Translations under genes and position numbers: made by a program
The notes under the pieces: model-generated
What the model saw: the letters and a program-made list of their open reading frames with translations, nothing else
The model's database searches: none
Told to the model about the DNA's origin: nothing
Shown here: positions 37,227 to 46,110 of the stretch, one piece after another
How the letters are laid out: the number at the start of each line of letters is the position of its first letter
Numbering within the stretch: position 1 is the first letter of the stretch
Source: Cobetia sp. L2A1
Lineage (GTDB): Bacteria > Pseudomonadota > Gammaproteobacteria > Pseudomonadales > Halomonadaceae
DNA: 64,000 nt
Assembly (NCBI RefSeq): GCF_009796845.1
Contig: NZ_CP047025.1
Span: 2,542,001-2,606,000, forward strand
Direction of reading: 5' to 3'

Positions 37227-37857
37227 GTCAGTACTCCGTAAATCTGTCCATTGCGTGATGCCATGACAGGCTGTCGGCTGGCATCCCGACGCGTGAGATG
37301 AGAATCGTCAAGATAACTCAGCGCACCCGGATGAGTCGGTCAACAATCATTTGTGAGCAATCACTCAAAATAAGAGTCACTGTATGCCTCCACCGCTGTC
37401 GGATCAAGCCTGATCTGGACAAGCCGCTGCGAGGCAGCCCGGACACTGGTCGGGAATGAGACATCTCGCGAAAAACAATGCTGCGACTAAACCGAAGTCT
37501 TCAGCAGCTAAGGCGTGCCAATGTGACTCTTCTCAATCTCGCTAGATGAGTAAAGGATCATTCTTTCTATCGATAATAACGATTTTTCTAAAGCCAACTT
37601 GTGAGTTAGCAATTAGGCTTGTAACGTGTCGTTGTCCAATACTAAACATCGCTACCGAAATCGCCATTGCCATTGCCATTTACTATTTATATTGCCATTT
37701 ACTATTGATAGTGCTGCTGAACCGTCATATTTAATCACAGTAGTGTCGTTATAGAGTCATCACCTTATTCCTCTCTCACCCCTCCCATCTTATCACTACT
37801 GTGCTTGCCGCCATCCTCATGATCCAGCGACACAGGGTGCAACGTACAAGGCCCTAC
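37227..37857. other. AT-rich intergenic region with a short direct repeat
   Basis: About 630 bases between the divergent FrnE-like and glycosyltransferase genes. A 16-bp direct repeat attgccatttactatt occurs at 37672-37687 and 37691-37706. No gene is convincing. The AT-richness rises towards the glycosyltransferase. Confidence 0.55.
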
Positions 37858-38859
37858 ATGGCGCTCGTGACAGAACACACACCCTACTTTTCCATCGTGA
37901 CCCCTAACTACAATTCAGGTAACAGTCTGGCGGCGTGTATCGCTAGCCTGGAAAGTAACACCGCCTCCTATGAACACATCATCGTGGACGATGGCTCATC
38001 GGATGAGGCTTTCGCGTTGGCAGAAAAACGCGTTGCCGAAGGTAAAGGCCAACAATTGGTGCTGAAGCGTAACCCACGTAACGTGGGCCCCGGCCGGACG
38101 CGCAACCATGCTCTGAGGCTGGTAACAGGGCGCTACGTCGTGTTCTGTGATGCCGATGACCATTTGGCGCCGGGGGCACTGGATCGCCTCAAGGCCGAGA
38201 TCGAGAGCTTCAGGTCGCCTGATGTCATCGTCTTCCGCTATTGCCTGCACAATCAGAAAGGAAAAGTCGCTAGCCTGGCGTTATGTGAAACACCGCGGGA
38301 ATGTCAGCCTGGCGAGGCCTTTGCGGACTTCATGCATGACCGGATAGTGTCAGCCCCATGGGGCAGAGCCATCCGTGCCGAGCTCGCCTGTGCGCTGGAA
38401 TTCATCGATCTACCCGTCGAAGAAGATGGTATCTATAATCTTGAACTTTTCGGGTGTGCCGAACGAATTCTCTATATTCCTGATATATTATATCACTTCG
38501 ACAAGCGCCAGACAGGCACGTTGACACGCAAGCCTTTCAATAATAGCGAGTTCGGCAAGTTCCATAGTAGTTGGACATCATTTGATCATCTTTATCGTAC
38601 GCACTTCGCCACACAACATGGTGAGCAATTACTTGAGATGCGAGCGTTACGCTTTATCTGCATCAATTCCATCATGCGTCAGGCGATCAATAAAGCGCAG
38701 GATGACCATCATATCCGCAAGGCCATTCTGAAGCAGATACGCCAATCTTCGTTCGCAAGTCTGCGCCGGCTCTCCTTCAAGGAGAAAGTATTGCTGGCGA
38801 GCTATGTCATCAGTCCCTTCATAGCTCGCCAGTTGATACGCAAGAGTCAGTACGCCTAG
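37858..38859 (+). CDS. Family 2 glycosyltransferase
   Basis: A 333-residue inverting glycosyltransferase of the GT-A fold for a surface polysaccharide, in the cytoplasm. The ATG at 37858 has AAGG 6 bases upstream and is preferred to the GTG at 37801. Motifs: FSIVTPNYNSGNSLAACIASL at the N-terminus, IIVDDGSSDEAF for nucleotide binding, GPGRTRNHAL, and the metal site FCDADDHLAPG. A Glu-Asp pair (PVEEDGIYNLE) near residue 195 could include the catalytic base. The C-terminal 100 residues are basic and helical. The middle and end of the gene are more AT-rich than its neighbours. Sugar specificity cannot be told. It converges on the O-antigen-ligase-like gene. Confidence 0.85.
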   Translation: MALVTEHTPYFSIVTPNYNSGNSLAACIASLESNTASYEHIIVDDGSSDEAFALAEKRVAEGKGQQLVLKRNPRNVGPGRTRNHALRLVTGRYVVFCDADDHLAPGALDRLKAEIESFRSPDVIVFRYCLHNQKGKVASLALCETPRECQPGEAFADFMHDRIVSAPWGRAIRAELACALEFIDLPVEEDGIYNLELFGCAERILYIPDILYHFDKRQTGTLTRKPFNNSEFGKFHSSWTSFDHLYRTHFATQHGEQLLEMRALRFICINSIMRQAINKAQDDHHIRKAILKQIRQSSFASLRRLSFKEKVLLASYVISPFIARQLIRKSQYA

Positions 38860-38879
38860 CAGTCAAGTACGCCTAGCGG
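38847..38879. repeat. Short direct repeat spanning two convergent stop codons
   Basis: The sequence agtacgcctagc occurs twice about 17 bases apart. The first copy contains the TAG of the glycosyltransferase and the second contains the stop (cta on this strand, 38873-38875) of the convergent ligase-like gene. Confidence 0.6.
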
Positions 38880-40162
38880 CCAGATGCCTCGGATGCCACT
38901 GCGCTTGTCTCTAGCGACACAGCATCCCGGGCAAGCCCTCGCTCTCGGGCGCGCATCGTGCCCCAGAGAATCGCCAGCCAGTAGGCATAGACCATCACTC
39001 CGCTTGCCTGGGAGAACATCACCCAAGTCATGCCAAAATCAATGAAGGTCAGCGGCAGCAAGACGCCGGCGACTGCCAAGGAGCGCAGCGTGAGGTCATC
39101 ACTATCCAGTCGACGGTAGAACAGGCGCAATGGCACCAGGTAAAGCGCCAACAGCGCCAACAGCCCCGGCACACCGCGCTTGACCCAGGCATCCAGGAAT
39201 TCATTGTGCGGATGCGTGTACTCCTGCACATGACGGCTGAGCTCACCCGCTGAGATCATCTCATCACGTGTCGTGGCATATCCGCTCTCCCCTCGGCCAA
39301 GCCACGGCTGATCCATGATCATGATCGAGGCTCCCCGCCACATCTCAAGACGTGCACCCGCCGAGGTGCCCGCATTGCGATCTTCGACATACCCCGTCAC
39401 ATCCGACACGCCCGCTTCCACGCGTTGCTGAATGCCGGTCGCTGGCACCATCACCATCAGTGCAATCACCGCGACGCAGATCACCACGCCCAGCTGCAAA
39501 ACGCGCCGCGAGACCACCTCACCATAGCTGCGATACAGCACCCAGGCCGCAAACGGGAAGCCTATCCAGCCGCCGCGTGTGCCCGACATCAAGGAACCGA
39601 TGATGCCCAGGGTGCCGCCGACCAGCAGCGCCAGTATCCATAGTTGCCGTGATGCACTCTTGAGACTGACTGCCCAGCCCAGACCCGCGAGGCACATCAG
39701 CCCCATCAACATGCAGATATCGCCGAAGTTGATGGTATTGGTATAGCCACTCGCGCGGTGCACCCCCCATACCAGCTTCTGCCACATCGCCCAGCTGCCA
39801 GTGAGGACACTGCCGATGATCAGTCCTCCCCACAACGCCTTGAGCGAGGGAGGAAAGCGCAACATCACCAACAACACCGGCACAGCAAGCAGTAGACGCA
39901 ACGGCACACTTGTCGTGCGCCAGTGGTCTCCCTGAAGTGCAATGCTGACCAATAGCAATATCCCAAAGGCCAGCATGGCGCCTATCACGGGATAATCAGC
40001 GCGTGCTGGAAGACTCATCAGTTCGCGTGGTGCTTGCAGTAGCCGATAACTGCTCAGCATCACCAGCAATGCAGGCCCGATGCTGTAGCCAGAGGGTACG
40101 ATCAGACTCAACATGCCAAACAGAAAGACACACACGGAGACGGGGTTCATGACAACAGACAT
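38873..40162 (-). CDS. O-antigen ligase/polymerase family membrane protein
   Basis: A 429-residue polytopic protein with about 10-12 hydrophobic segments. The Wzy_C/WaaL-type periplasmic loop sits at about 275-345, with GRGESGYATTRDEM and the conserved HPHNEFLDAWVKRGVPGLLAL. An upstream part holds the typical SGTRGGWIGFPFAAWVLYRS. Such proteins ligate O-antigen to lipid A-core or polymerise surface polysaccharide in the periplasm; sequence alone does not decide which. It is convergent with the glycosyltransferase, and the pair may serve LPS rather than the capsule. Upstream, 40163-40419 has no gene. Confidence 0.85.
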   Translation of the reverse strand: MSVVMNPVSVCVFLFGMLSLIVPSGYSIGPALLVMLSSYRLLQAPRELMSLPARADYPVIGAMLAFGILLLVSIALQGDHWRTTSVPLRLLLAVPVLLVMLRFPPSLKALWGGLIIGSVLTGSWAMWQKLVWGVHRASGYTNTINFGDICMLMGLMCLAGLGWAVSLKSASRQLWILALLVGGTLGIIGSLMSGTRGGWIGFPFAAWVLYRSYGEVVSRRVLQLGVVICVAVIALMVMVPATGIQQRVEAGVSDVTGYVEDRNAGTSAGARLEMWRGASIMIMDQPWLGRGESGYATTRDEMISAGELSRHVQEYTHPHNEFLDAWVKRGVPGLLALLALYLVPLRLFYRRLDSDDLTLRSLAVAGVLLPLTFIDFGMTWVMFSQASGVMVYAYWLAILWGTMRARERGLARDAVSLETSAVASEASGR

Positions 40163-40419
40163 TCCTTTGCTGCAATGGGGGTGATGGACTGAGCATCATC
40201 TTGCGATTTCGCCGATGACGACAGAGCGATGTGGCCAATCTGCTGCGACGACCAACACGCGACGAAGAAAACGATGGCGTGAAGCCTGACACAGAAACCT
40301 CAGTCCATGGCATCAGGCACGTAGCATGAAACTCTTCACCATCACGATTAATAGAAGGCGTTTCGGAAAGTACGGCACTCTGGCGAGCAATGTATTCTTG
40401 AAGACAACTATCTACTCAT

Positions 40420-40908
40420 TCAGTACAGAACCGTTGCCGTGATCGTGTCGCTGTAAGCCCCTGCAGGAACGAGCTGACTGCCAAAGATGCGACCATATAT
40501 CGACATGGGATTGCCAGGTGTTGGAAACAGTAATCCCAGAATTGGAGTAAAGGAAACGGTACCTTCAGGCGTATTGGTTCCTCCCCATGTCGTAGTCCGT
40601 GCAGCATTCGTATAGAGGTTGTAAGCCAGGGAATACGTCCCGCTGACCATTGTTCGCGCTGTAGTGCTTCCGCTACTTCCCGAACTCAACGCGACGCTAT
40701 ATCTCACACTGCGACTATCGAGCAACTGCCGAGTGCAAGTGACGGTGAGGCTGCCGGTACTATCGAGATTATTGCCCGAGAGCGGATCATAGACACCGAA
40801 GGCAACACCCGTCGCACTGACGGTGCAGGTAATGGCAGAAAACGCAGGAGTCGACCACAACCCGCAACAGCCCATAAGAATCATTGCCAATCTCGAGGAC
40901 GCTTTCAT
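40420..40908 (-). CDS. Spore coat U domain (SCPU) secreted pilus subunit, possible tip/adhesin
   Basis: A 162-residue secreted protein. The ATG at 40908 overlaps the usher stop in an ATGA, so it is translationally coupled; the frame open to 41001 lies inside the usher gene. A signal peptide ends near PAFSA. The SCPU domain follows (ITCTVSATGVAFGVYDPLSG), with paired cysteines, and the C-terminus ends YSDTITATVLY, as in donor-strand-exchanged subunits. Last in the operon and preceded by the usher, it may be the tip adhesin, like CsuE. CsuE-type tips are usually about twice as long, so this may instead be a minor subunit. Confidence 0.85.
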   Translation of the reverse strand: MKASSRLAMILMGCCGLWSTPAFSAITCTVSATGVAFGVYDPLSGNNLDSTGSLTVTCTRQLLDSRSVRYSVALSSGSSGSTTARTMVSGTYSLAYNLYTNAARTTTWGGTNTPEGTVSFTPILGLLFPTPGNPMSIYGRIFGSQLVPAGAYSDTITATVLY

Positions 40909-43292
40909 GGTGACTCCTGACAGAGCAGCGGACCAATCCTCGGCATGGGACCGGCGTTGGTCGGCATTCTTGCCGTGAAATGACATCGATGATTGCCCCA
41001 TTGAGCCGTCAACTGATTGTCAGCCCCAAGCCCTGTCACCCAAGCTTCACCACGGCGAGCGACAGGGAAGCGTTGCGTCGCACCTGAATGGCGGATGGTC
41101 GCTCCCGCGGGGATGGGCTCACCACCTGGCTGAATAACGGTCAGCAAGGCGCCATCTGCGGCCTTAACCTTGAAGTCGACCAGCAGCCCTCGTCGATAGC
41201 CCGGCACGATGGTCGCGTCTCGCCCATCAAGGCGAGCGCCAAGGGGAATATCTGCCTGCTCGAAACTGAGGCGATTTCGCTCGAAGGAGCGCAAGTCCGG
41301 TATCAAGGCGACGCCATTGCCGTTGGTCGTGGCGACACGCTGATTCTCGCTGTAGACCGTCACGTCGGGATACTCTCCCACCTTGACTATGCCGAAACTG
41401 TCATCGATGCGACGCGTCACGAACATATTGCCCGCCAGCAGTGCGACGCCGCCCGTGGCATTGAGTCGATAACCCGTCTCTCCCTCGTATCGCGCCGCCT
41501 GAAGGAGATAGGCGCCATGATCTCCACGCACCGCCACTTCAGCGCTGACATCAGTGGACACGCCATCGCGTTGCTCAGATGATTGTTCCGCCGACAGGCG
41601 ATATCCGACGCCATTGCCTCGCGGTGCATTACGCTGAAGCTGTAGGCGATTGCGATAACCCTGACCATCACTGTCATGGCCAACACTCACACTGGTTCGC
41701 TCGCCAAGCGACATGCTGAGACTGATACCCACGAAACTCTCGTGACTCACCAGCTCACGTGATGCGTAAAGACTCAACGAGGCATCCGATGACAGGCGTG
41801 TACTGTAATTGGCACTGACGATACGACTATCCATATCGTCACGACGCACGATGTCGGCATAACCCAGCCCGAAAGCTCCACCTTGTGGAAGTCGCGTACC
41901 TATATTGGCACGCGTGGTCCAGCTTGCGGGACTCGTCTCCTCACGCAACCCAAGCTGACGAAAATCTTGCGTAGTCGCTGTCGTGCTCGCCCCGAAGCTG
42001 AGATGTCTGCCACGATGTTCAAGCCCCAGGCTGGCAAGCCCACCCTCACCGGCCTGCGCCGTACTGCCTGCCAAGGCCCCTGTCACGACACCAAGACCGG
42101 GATGTACCAGCCAAGCGCCACTGACGCCCGCCGTCTGTTGAGCGGCCAGCGCCTCCAGGCGCAACCCACCCGTGAAGGAGTCCGACACACCCACATCGTG
42201 ATTGGCTACCAGAAAGCCGCGCCCGTACTCATTGCTCGCGCGCGAGTAATCTTCACGGATGGCGCCCGCTTCATAGGTGTAATCGTGCAACCCGCTACGC
42301 AACAACTGCTGACTGGCGTAGAAGGAGCTCACGACGACCTGCTCTCGCCCCAGAACATCGCGAACGATGAGGCGTACATCATTTGCCCCGGTGATCACCG
42401 GAATATTGCTCACGGAGAAAGGGCCAGCATTCACTGAATTCTGAGCCTGCTGACGATCATTGGCATAGATCTCTACCGACGACGGCACCGTCGCTTCGCC
42501 TTCAATATTAGGCAAGGGGAATGTCGTGAAGTCAGGCTGCGTAGTGAAGTTGGTTCCCCACTGCACCCCTCCATACAACACACTGCGCCCCCAGGCACCG
42601 GCGCGAGAATAGGTATCCCCCAGTGTCAGAGTACGCAGGTGTGCTGGGTCGTCATGACGAAGGTTGCTGGTCAATCGCACGAGTCGAGAGTCACCATAGG
42701 CCGCATGACCATCACGAGCCAGCAACGTTGTCGTCATCAAGCCCCACTGATTGAATCCCGCCACTTCCAGAATACCGCTGGTGGAATTCGAGATATCTGA
42801 GCGAGACTGATGGAGGACATCGTAATTGAGAAACCCGCCTGCCACTCCCTCTTGCGGCACGCTGAGCGCTGACAGGGCCAAATCAATACTCGACCCAACC
42901 AGCTGCCGTGGCGCTGCCTGCAATACCAGTACCTGGCTGGCGCCATCGATTGAATACGTCAGCCCCTCAAGATGATTGAGCGGATAATAGACCTTACCCA
43001 GATGCTGTAACGCGAGAATCTCGGGCGGGACAATCAACTCCCAGCGTTCAAGATCAACGCGTGACACCAGCAGCCCCTGTTCGGGGCTATCGAGAATGCG
43101 CGCGATCGCCGGCAATGGCTTGCCATTGACGCTCACGGATAGAAGACGCAATGAGGCATCGCCTACTTCACGCAGAGCCGCATGACACTCCGACACGACA
43201 ATGCCTCCGGCAGTGGCAAGAAGAACTACCACTACGCTGACGAGGCGTTCAAGGCGTGAGCGTGGTAATGGTGGTGTCGAGCACACCCTCAT
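40905..43292 (-). CDS. Archaic chaperone-usher pathway outer-membrane usher (CsuD-like)
   Basis: Outer-membrane pore that assembles the SCPU subunits. I chose the ATG at 43292 (795 residues), with AAGG upstream and a good signal peptide (LVSVVVVLLATAGG...CHA); starts at 43328 or 43391 are also open. An N-terminal domain (ALREVGDASLRLLSVSVNGKPL) is followed by the beta-barrel and a plug-like segment (YANDRQQAQNSVNAGPFSVSNIPVITGANDVRLIVRDVLGRE). The end has carboxy-terminal beta domains (GQPGGEPIPAGA-like region). Its start overlaps the chaperone gene by about 44 bases and its end overlaps the last SCPU gene by 4. FimD-family proteins of the archaic (sigma) clade include CsuD. Confidence 0.88.
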   Translation of the reverse strand: MRVCSTPPLPRSRLERLVSVVVVLLATAGGIVVSECHAALREVGDASLRLLSVSVNGKPLPAIARILDSPEQGLLVSRVDLERWELIVPPEILALQHLGKVYYPLNHLEGLTYSIDGASQVLVLQAAPRQLVGSSIDLALSALSVPQEGVAGGFLNYDVLHQSRSDISNSTSGILEVAGFNQWGLMTTTLLARDGHAAYGDSRLVRLTSNLRHDDPAHLRTLTLGDTYSRAGAWGRSVLYGGVQWGTNFTTQPDFTTFPLPNIEGEATVPSSVEIYANDRQQAQNSVNAGPFSVSNIPVITGANDVRLIVRDVLGREQVVVSSFYASQQLLRSGLHDYTYEAGAIREDYSRASNEYGRGFLVANHDVGVSDSFTGGLRLEALAAQQTAGVSGAWLVHPGLGVVTGALAGSTAQAGEGGLASLGLEHRGRHLSFGASTTATTQDFRQLGLREETSPASWTTRANIGTRLPQGGAFGLGYADIVRRDDMDSRIVSANYSTRLSSDASLSLYASRELVSHESFVGISLSMSLGERTSVSVGHDSDGQGYRNRLQLQRNAPRGNGVGYRLSAEQSSEQRDGVSTDVSAEVAVRGDHGAYLLQAARYEGETGYRLNATGGVALLAGNMFVTRRIDDSFGIVKVGEYPDVTVYSENQRVATTNGNGVALIPDLRSFERNRLSFEQADIPLGARLDGRDATIVPGYRRGLLVDFKVKAADGALLTVIQPGGEPIPAGATIRHSGATQRFPVARRGEAWVTGLGADNQLTAQWGNHRCHFTARMPTNAGPMPRIGPLLCQESP

Positions 43293-44133
43293 TGGTCTCG
43301 GCCTTGAGATGATAAGGGACAACCGCATGGGCGGGGATGGTGAATAGCCAGTGTCGACGGCTGCCCGGCAACACATAACGCAACGCATCACTCGTCACGA
43401 CGGGCTGTGCGCCCTCCTTCGCCTCTGCCGTACTCTGCATCAGCGACAGACGCGAAATCCTGACATGGGCATTGCCCTGATTGCTGGCTTCGACGCGCAG
43501 ACGACCATCGTTTAAACGTGAAGCACTCCACGAAAGCTCGCGCGCAGGCACAACAGAGGGTGTGACAAAGACAGGAATACCGATGCGTAGCATCATCTGG
43601 ATGGCACGTGGCGTCTGAGATGTGCCCGAGGAATGCTGTGACGCTGGCCCGATGGCCAGTGCTGCCATGAAGTCTTTCTCCACGGGTGGACTGTCACCGG
43701 GCGTAGCAGGCGCCTGCTCAAGGAATACACGAAAGCTTTGCTCACGCGTGCTGGGCGTCGTGTCACTCAAGCCAACCCGTATGATCTGGCTCGCACCTGC
43801 TGCCAATTCAAAGACCGGTGGACTCACCACAAGGGCCGTCGTCGATTGGTAGCGCTCCTGATTATCCTGAATCGACCAAGCATTGATAGAAGCCTGCATG
43901 ACGACATTGTCATCGCCTCTATTGGTGATCGTCATGGCAGAAATCGCGTTGCTACCATCCAGGGTGATCATTACCGGATTGACTGACAGGCTAGCCGCCT
44001 GAACCCAGGGCGCCATCATCAACAAGACACCGCCTGCAAGCAGGCGGTAACGGCGCAGGAATAACGGCATGATGGCAGCAAAGGCCAGGGTGGAGAGGAT
44101 CATGGAAGAAAGAATCATGAAGGAGAGGTTCAA
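43249..44133 (-). CDS. Periplasmic pilus chaperone (CsuC-like)
   Basis: A 294-residue periplasmic chaperone of the PapD fold. A rather long N-terminal leader with two hydrophobic stretches ends near PWVQAAS. The start at 44133 is a TTG overlapping the SCPU stop (TTGA); downstream ATGs at 44118, 44103 or 44073 are possible. Recognisable parts are LSVNPVMITLDGSNAISAMTITNRGD (strand A1), SPPVFELAAGASQIIRVGL and REQSFRVFLEQAP, which hold the conserved family signature. It caps SCPU subunits until the usher accepts them. Confidence 0.86.
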   Translation of the reverse strand: MNLSFMILSSMILSTLAFAAIMPLFLRRYRLLAGGVLLMMAPWVQAASLSVNPVMITLDGSNAISAMTITNRGDDNVVMQASINAWSIQDNQERYQSTTALVVSPPVFELAAGASQIIRVGLSDTTPSTREQSFRVFLEQAPATPGDSPPVEKDFMAALAIGPASQHSSGTSQTPRAIQMMLRIGIPVFVTPSVVPARELSWSASRLNDGRLRVEASNQGNAHVRISRLSLMQSTAEAKEGAQPVVTSDALRYVLPGSRRHWLFTIPAHAVVPYHLKAETNEGVLDTTITTLTP

Positions 44134-44651
44134 TAGGTAATAGTGACGTTTATTGTATCGGCATAATCATCGGCAGCCACATACTGGGCAGCCGGTATCT
44201 GACCATACACGGTATGCAGATTGATGCCGGTTAACCCTCCTGTTGCCGCAACCGTATCACTCCCCGAGGTGTCTCCCCAGACACTGGATCTTGCGGCATC
44301 TGAATATAGCTCGTACTCAAGGAAGCTCCCCGGCTCACCAATCATCGCTCTCGTCGTGGCGCTGGTGTCAGCCGCATTGGCGCCGACATCTAGCGCAATC
44401 TCGTAATCGGTCCCCGCCGTGCAGAGAGCAGTGATGACACTGCTACCGTCAAGTACCCCACCAGAATTGGGGTCATAGGTCCCGAAGGCGAGATCGGTCG
44501 CTGTGACAAGGCAGCTATCCAGCACGCTTGCCGTTACCTGAAAAGTGGTCGTGGTCGTCGCGGCCAGCACGGGAAAGGCAGCGCCTAATCCCAAGGCAGC
44601 CACAAGTAGCAACGGTGTTTTACGCTGAAGATACAGACGGTGTTGAGTCAT
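44130..44651 (-). CDS. Spore coat U domain (SCPU) major pilus subunit (CsuA/B-like)
   Basis: A 173-residue secreted pilin. The ATG at 44651 has GGGAG 6 bases upstream and is preferred to 44684. A signal peptide ends FPVLAA. The mature domain starts TTTTTFQVTASVLDSCLVTATDLAFGTYDPNSG and ends DYADTINVTITY, the beta-strand pattern used for donor-strand exchange. Cysteines (VLDSCLV, ALCTAG) could form the usual disulfide. It is first in the four-gene pilus operon (pilin, chaperone, usher, second SCPU protein), all overlapping by 4 to about 44 bases. Confidence 0.87.
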   Translation of the reverse strand: MTQHRLYLQRKTPLLLVAALGLGAAFPVLAATTTTTFQVTASVLDSCLVTATDLAFGTYDPNSGGVLDGSSVITALCTAGTDYEIALDVGANAADTSATTRAMIGEPGSFLEYELYSDAARSSVWGDTSGSDTVAATGGLTGINLHTVYGQIPAAQYVAADDYADTINVTITY

Positions 44652-45149
44652 GGCCACTCCCACGAGTTGAGACGAGTTATTCAATTGTTTTTACCAGACC
44701 ATTAATACTCCATTCCACAATAAATGACTAGGTTATTTCCAGAACTCAGATTATAGCATTCATCAGTAAATCAACGATTTGCTGAGGAACATGGAGACCT
44801 ATCGTGATAACCAAAAGCCAACTGAATTACTTGACGCAACCTAAATAGACTCCGCCTCTCTTTCATCGGCAGCAAAATAGCCTATCATGAAAAACATTCA
44901 ACGAAAATTAAACTATAAATTTTACTGGCCACTACCAACTATATTAGATGACATCCAAGTCCTGACTTGAGGAATCGCTGCTGCCATGTGAGTACTCGAA
45001 CCTTTTCAAAGTGAAAATAGCTTGTCTTCATGCAAGGATCCATTGCCAAGTACACTATCCCACGTCTCTGTGCGGTTAATAGCTCCCAAGAATGACAATG
45101 CGAGAGGTCAAAAAAAAGCCACCCCGAAGGGGCGGCTTTTTCAAGTACC
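44652..45149. other. AT-rich intergenic region between the pilus operon and the SGNH remnant
   Basis: About 500 bases with no convincing gene. It should contain the pilus promoter on the left and holds a terminator on the right. Confidence 0.5.
45110..45141. terminator. Terminator downstream of the SGNH remnant
   Basis: On the minus strand GCCGCCCC pairs with GGGGTGGC around TTC, with one G-U pair, followed by seven T. The plus-strand version has one mismatch, so it works best for the minus-strand gene ending at 45150. Confidence 0.85.
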
Positions 45150-46109
45150 TCATAGCTTGACTATTGTAGGCACCAATACATTCATTTGCTTCTCGATAAT
45201 TGATGTGAGGTATTTAACATAAGGAAGATGTACATGATGTACATCTCTATACATCAATATACCCTCATTTACTACAGGACATAATTGATTATTACAAAGC
45301 CAATCCGAAAGATCTATATTGCCTATCAAATTACGATAAGCATTTGCAGGATTATTCTCTAACAGAGAATTAATCCTCTTCTTGATACATGGGTCGTTAT
45401 TCCTTGAGACTTGATCTTTATAAGCACAATCTGGCACATCGTAAGTAAATCTAGGATTGTCTCTAATACCGATTATGTCAACACCCATAGAATTCATTCT
45501 TCTCCAGGTATCAACATATTCTTCAGGAATATATTCAGATGTCGTGGTTGTACGAGTAGTATTAGTGATAACAAAGGCAGGATCAATTTTTTCTATTTCC
45601 TTAAAAACATTTTCATTCCACACTTTGCATGAAATATCTGAATGTTTCAAAGCCCCTAGCGGACAGCTACTTTTACTCATACTAATAATTTCAAAATTAT
45701 TCTTTTTTGCTATTAATCGAAGCGCCGGCAACCATTGCAGAGCATGCGAGCCTCCAGCCAAGACGACTTTTATATCTGACCCAACATCACCAAAGCTACA
45801 CTTTTTAGCACTAGTTCCACTGCCCTGTTGATGACATCCTATATTGTAAGGGCTCGGCAATACTCTCCTCGCCGCTATCAGCTCATCTCTAGAGATAGTA
45901 GTTGATACAAGTTTGTTTTTTAACTTATTGGCATTATTATTACCACTAAAATCATTCCACTTTTGGGTAATCTCATGCTCGATAGAGATAAAGTCATTTT
46001 TTACAACCAAAGCGATGAAGGAGGCAGGGAGAAAGAATATGACACCGATACAAATATTCACATACAGATTGGATTTTGAGAATTTTCCTATTTTATTTTC
46101 GAGCAACAA
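45150..46109 (-). pseudogene. SGNH-domain acyltransferase remnant cut by an IS element
   Basis: A 319-codon frame beginning at a TTG (46109) exactly beside the IS481-type element. Residues 14-37 look like a final transmembrane helix (LYVNICIGVIFFLPASFIALVV). From about 105 on there is an SGNH hydrolase-like domain with VVLAGGSHALQWLPAL (nucleophile serine) and a C-terminal DVHHVHLPYVKYL (Asp-x-x-His). This arrangement is the C-terminal half of OafA-type AT3-SGNH O-acyltransferases, which acetylate surface polysaccharides. The 10-helix acyltransferase part is missing, and the 150 bases beyond the IS do not contain it, so DNA has been lost. The frame is very AT-rich, which suggests transfer from elsewhere. 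A standalone SGNH protein is a less likely alternative. Confidence 0.65.
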
Positions 46110-46110
46110 G

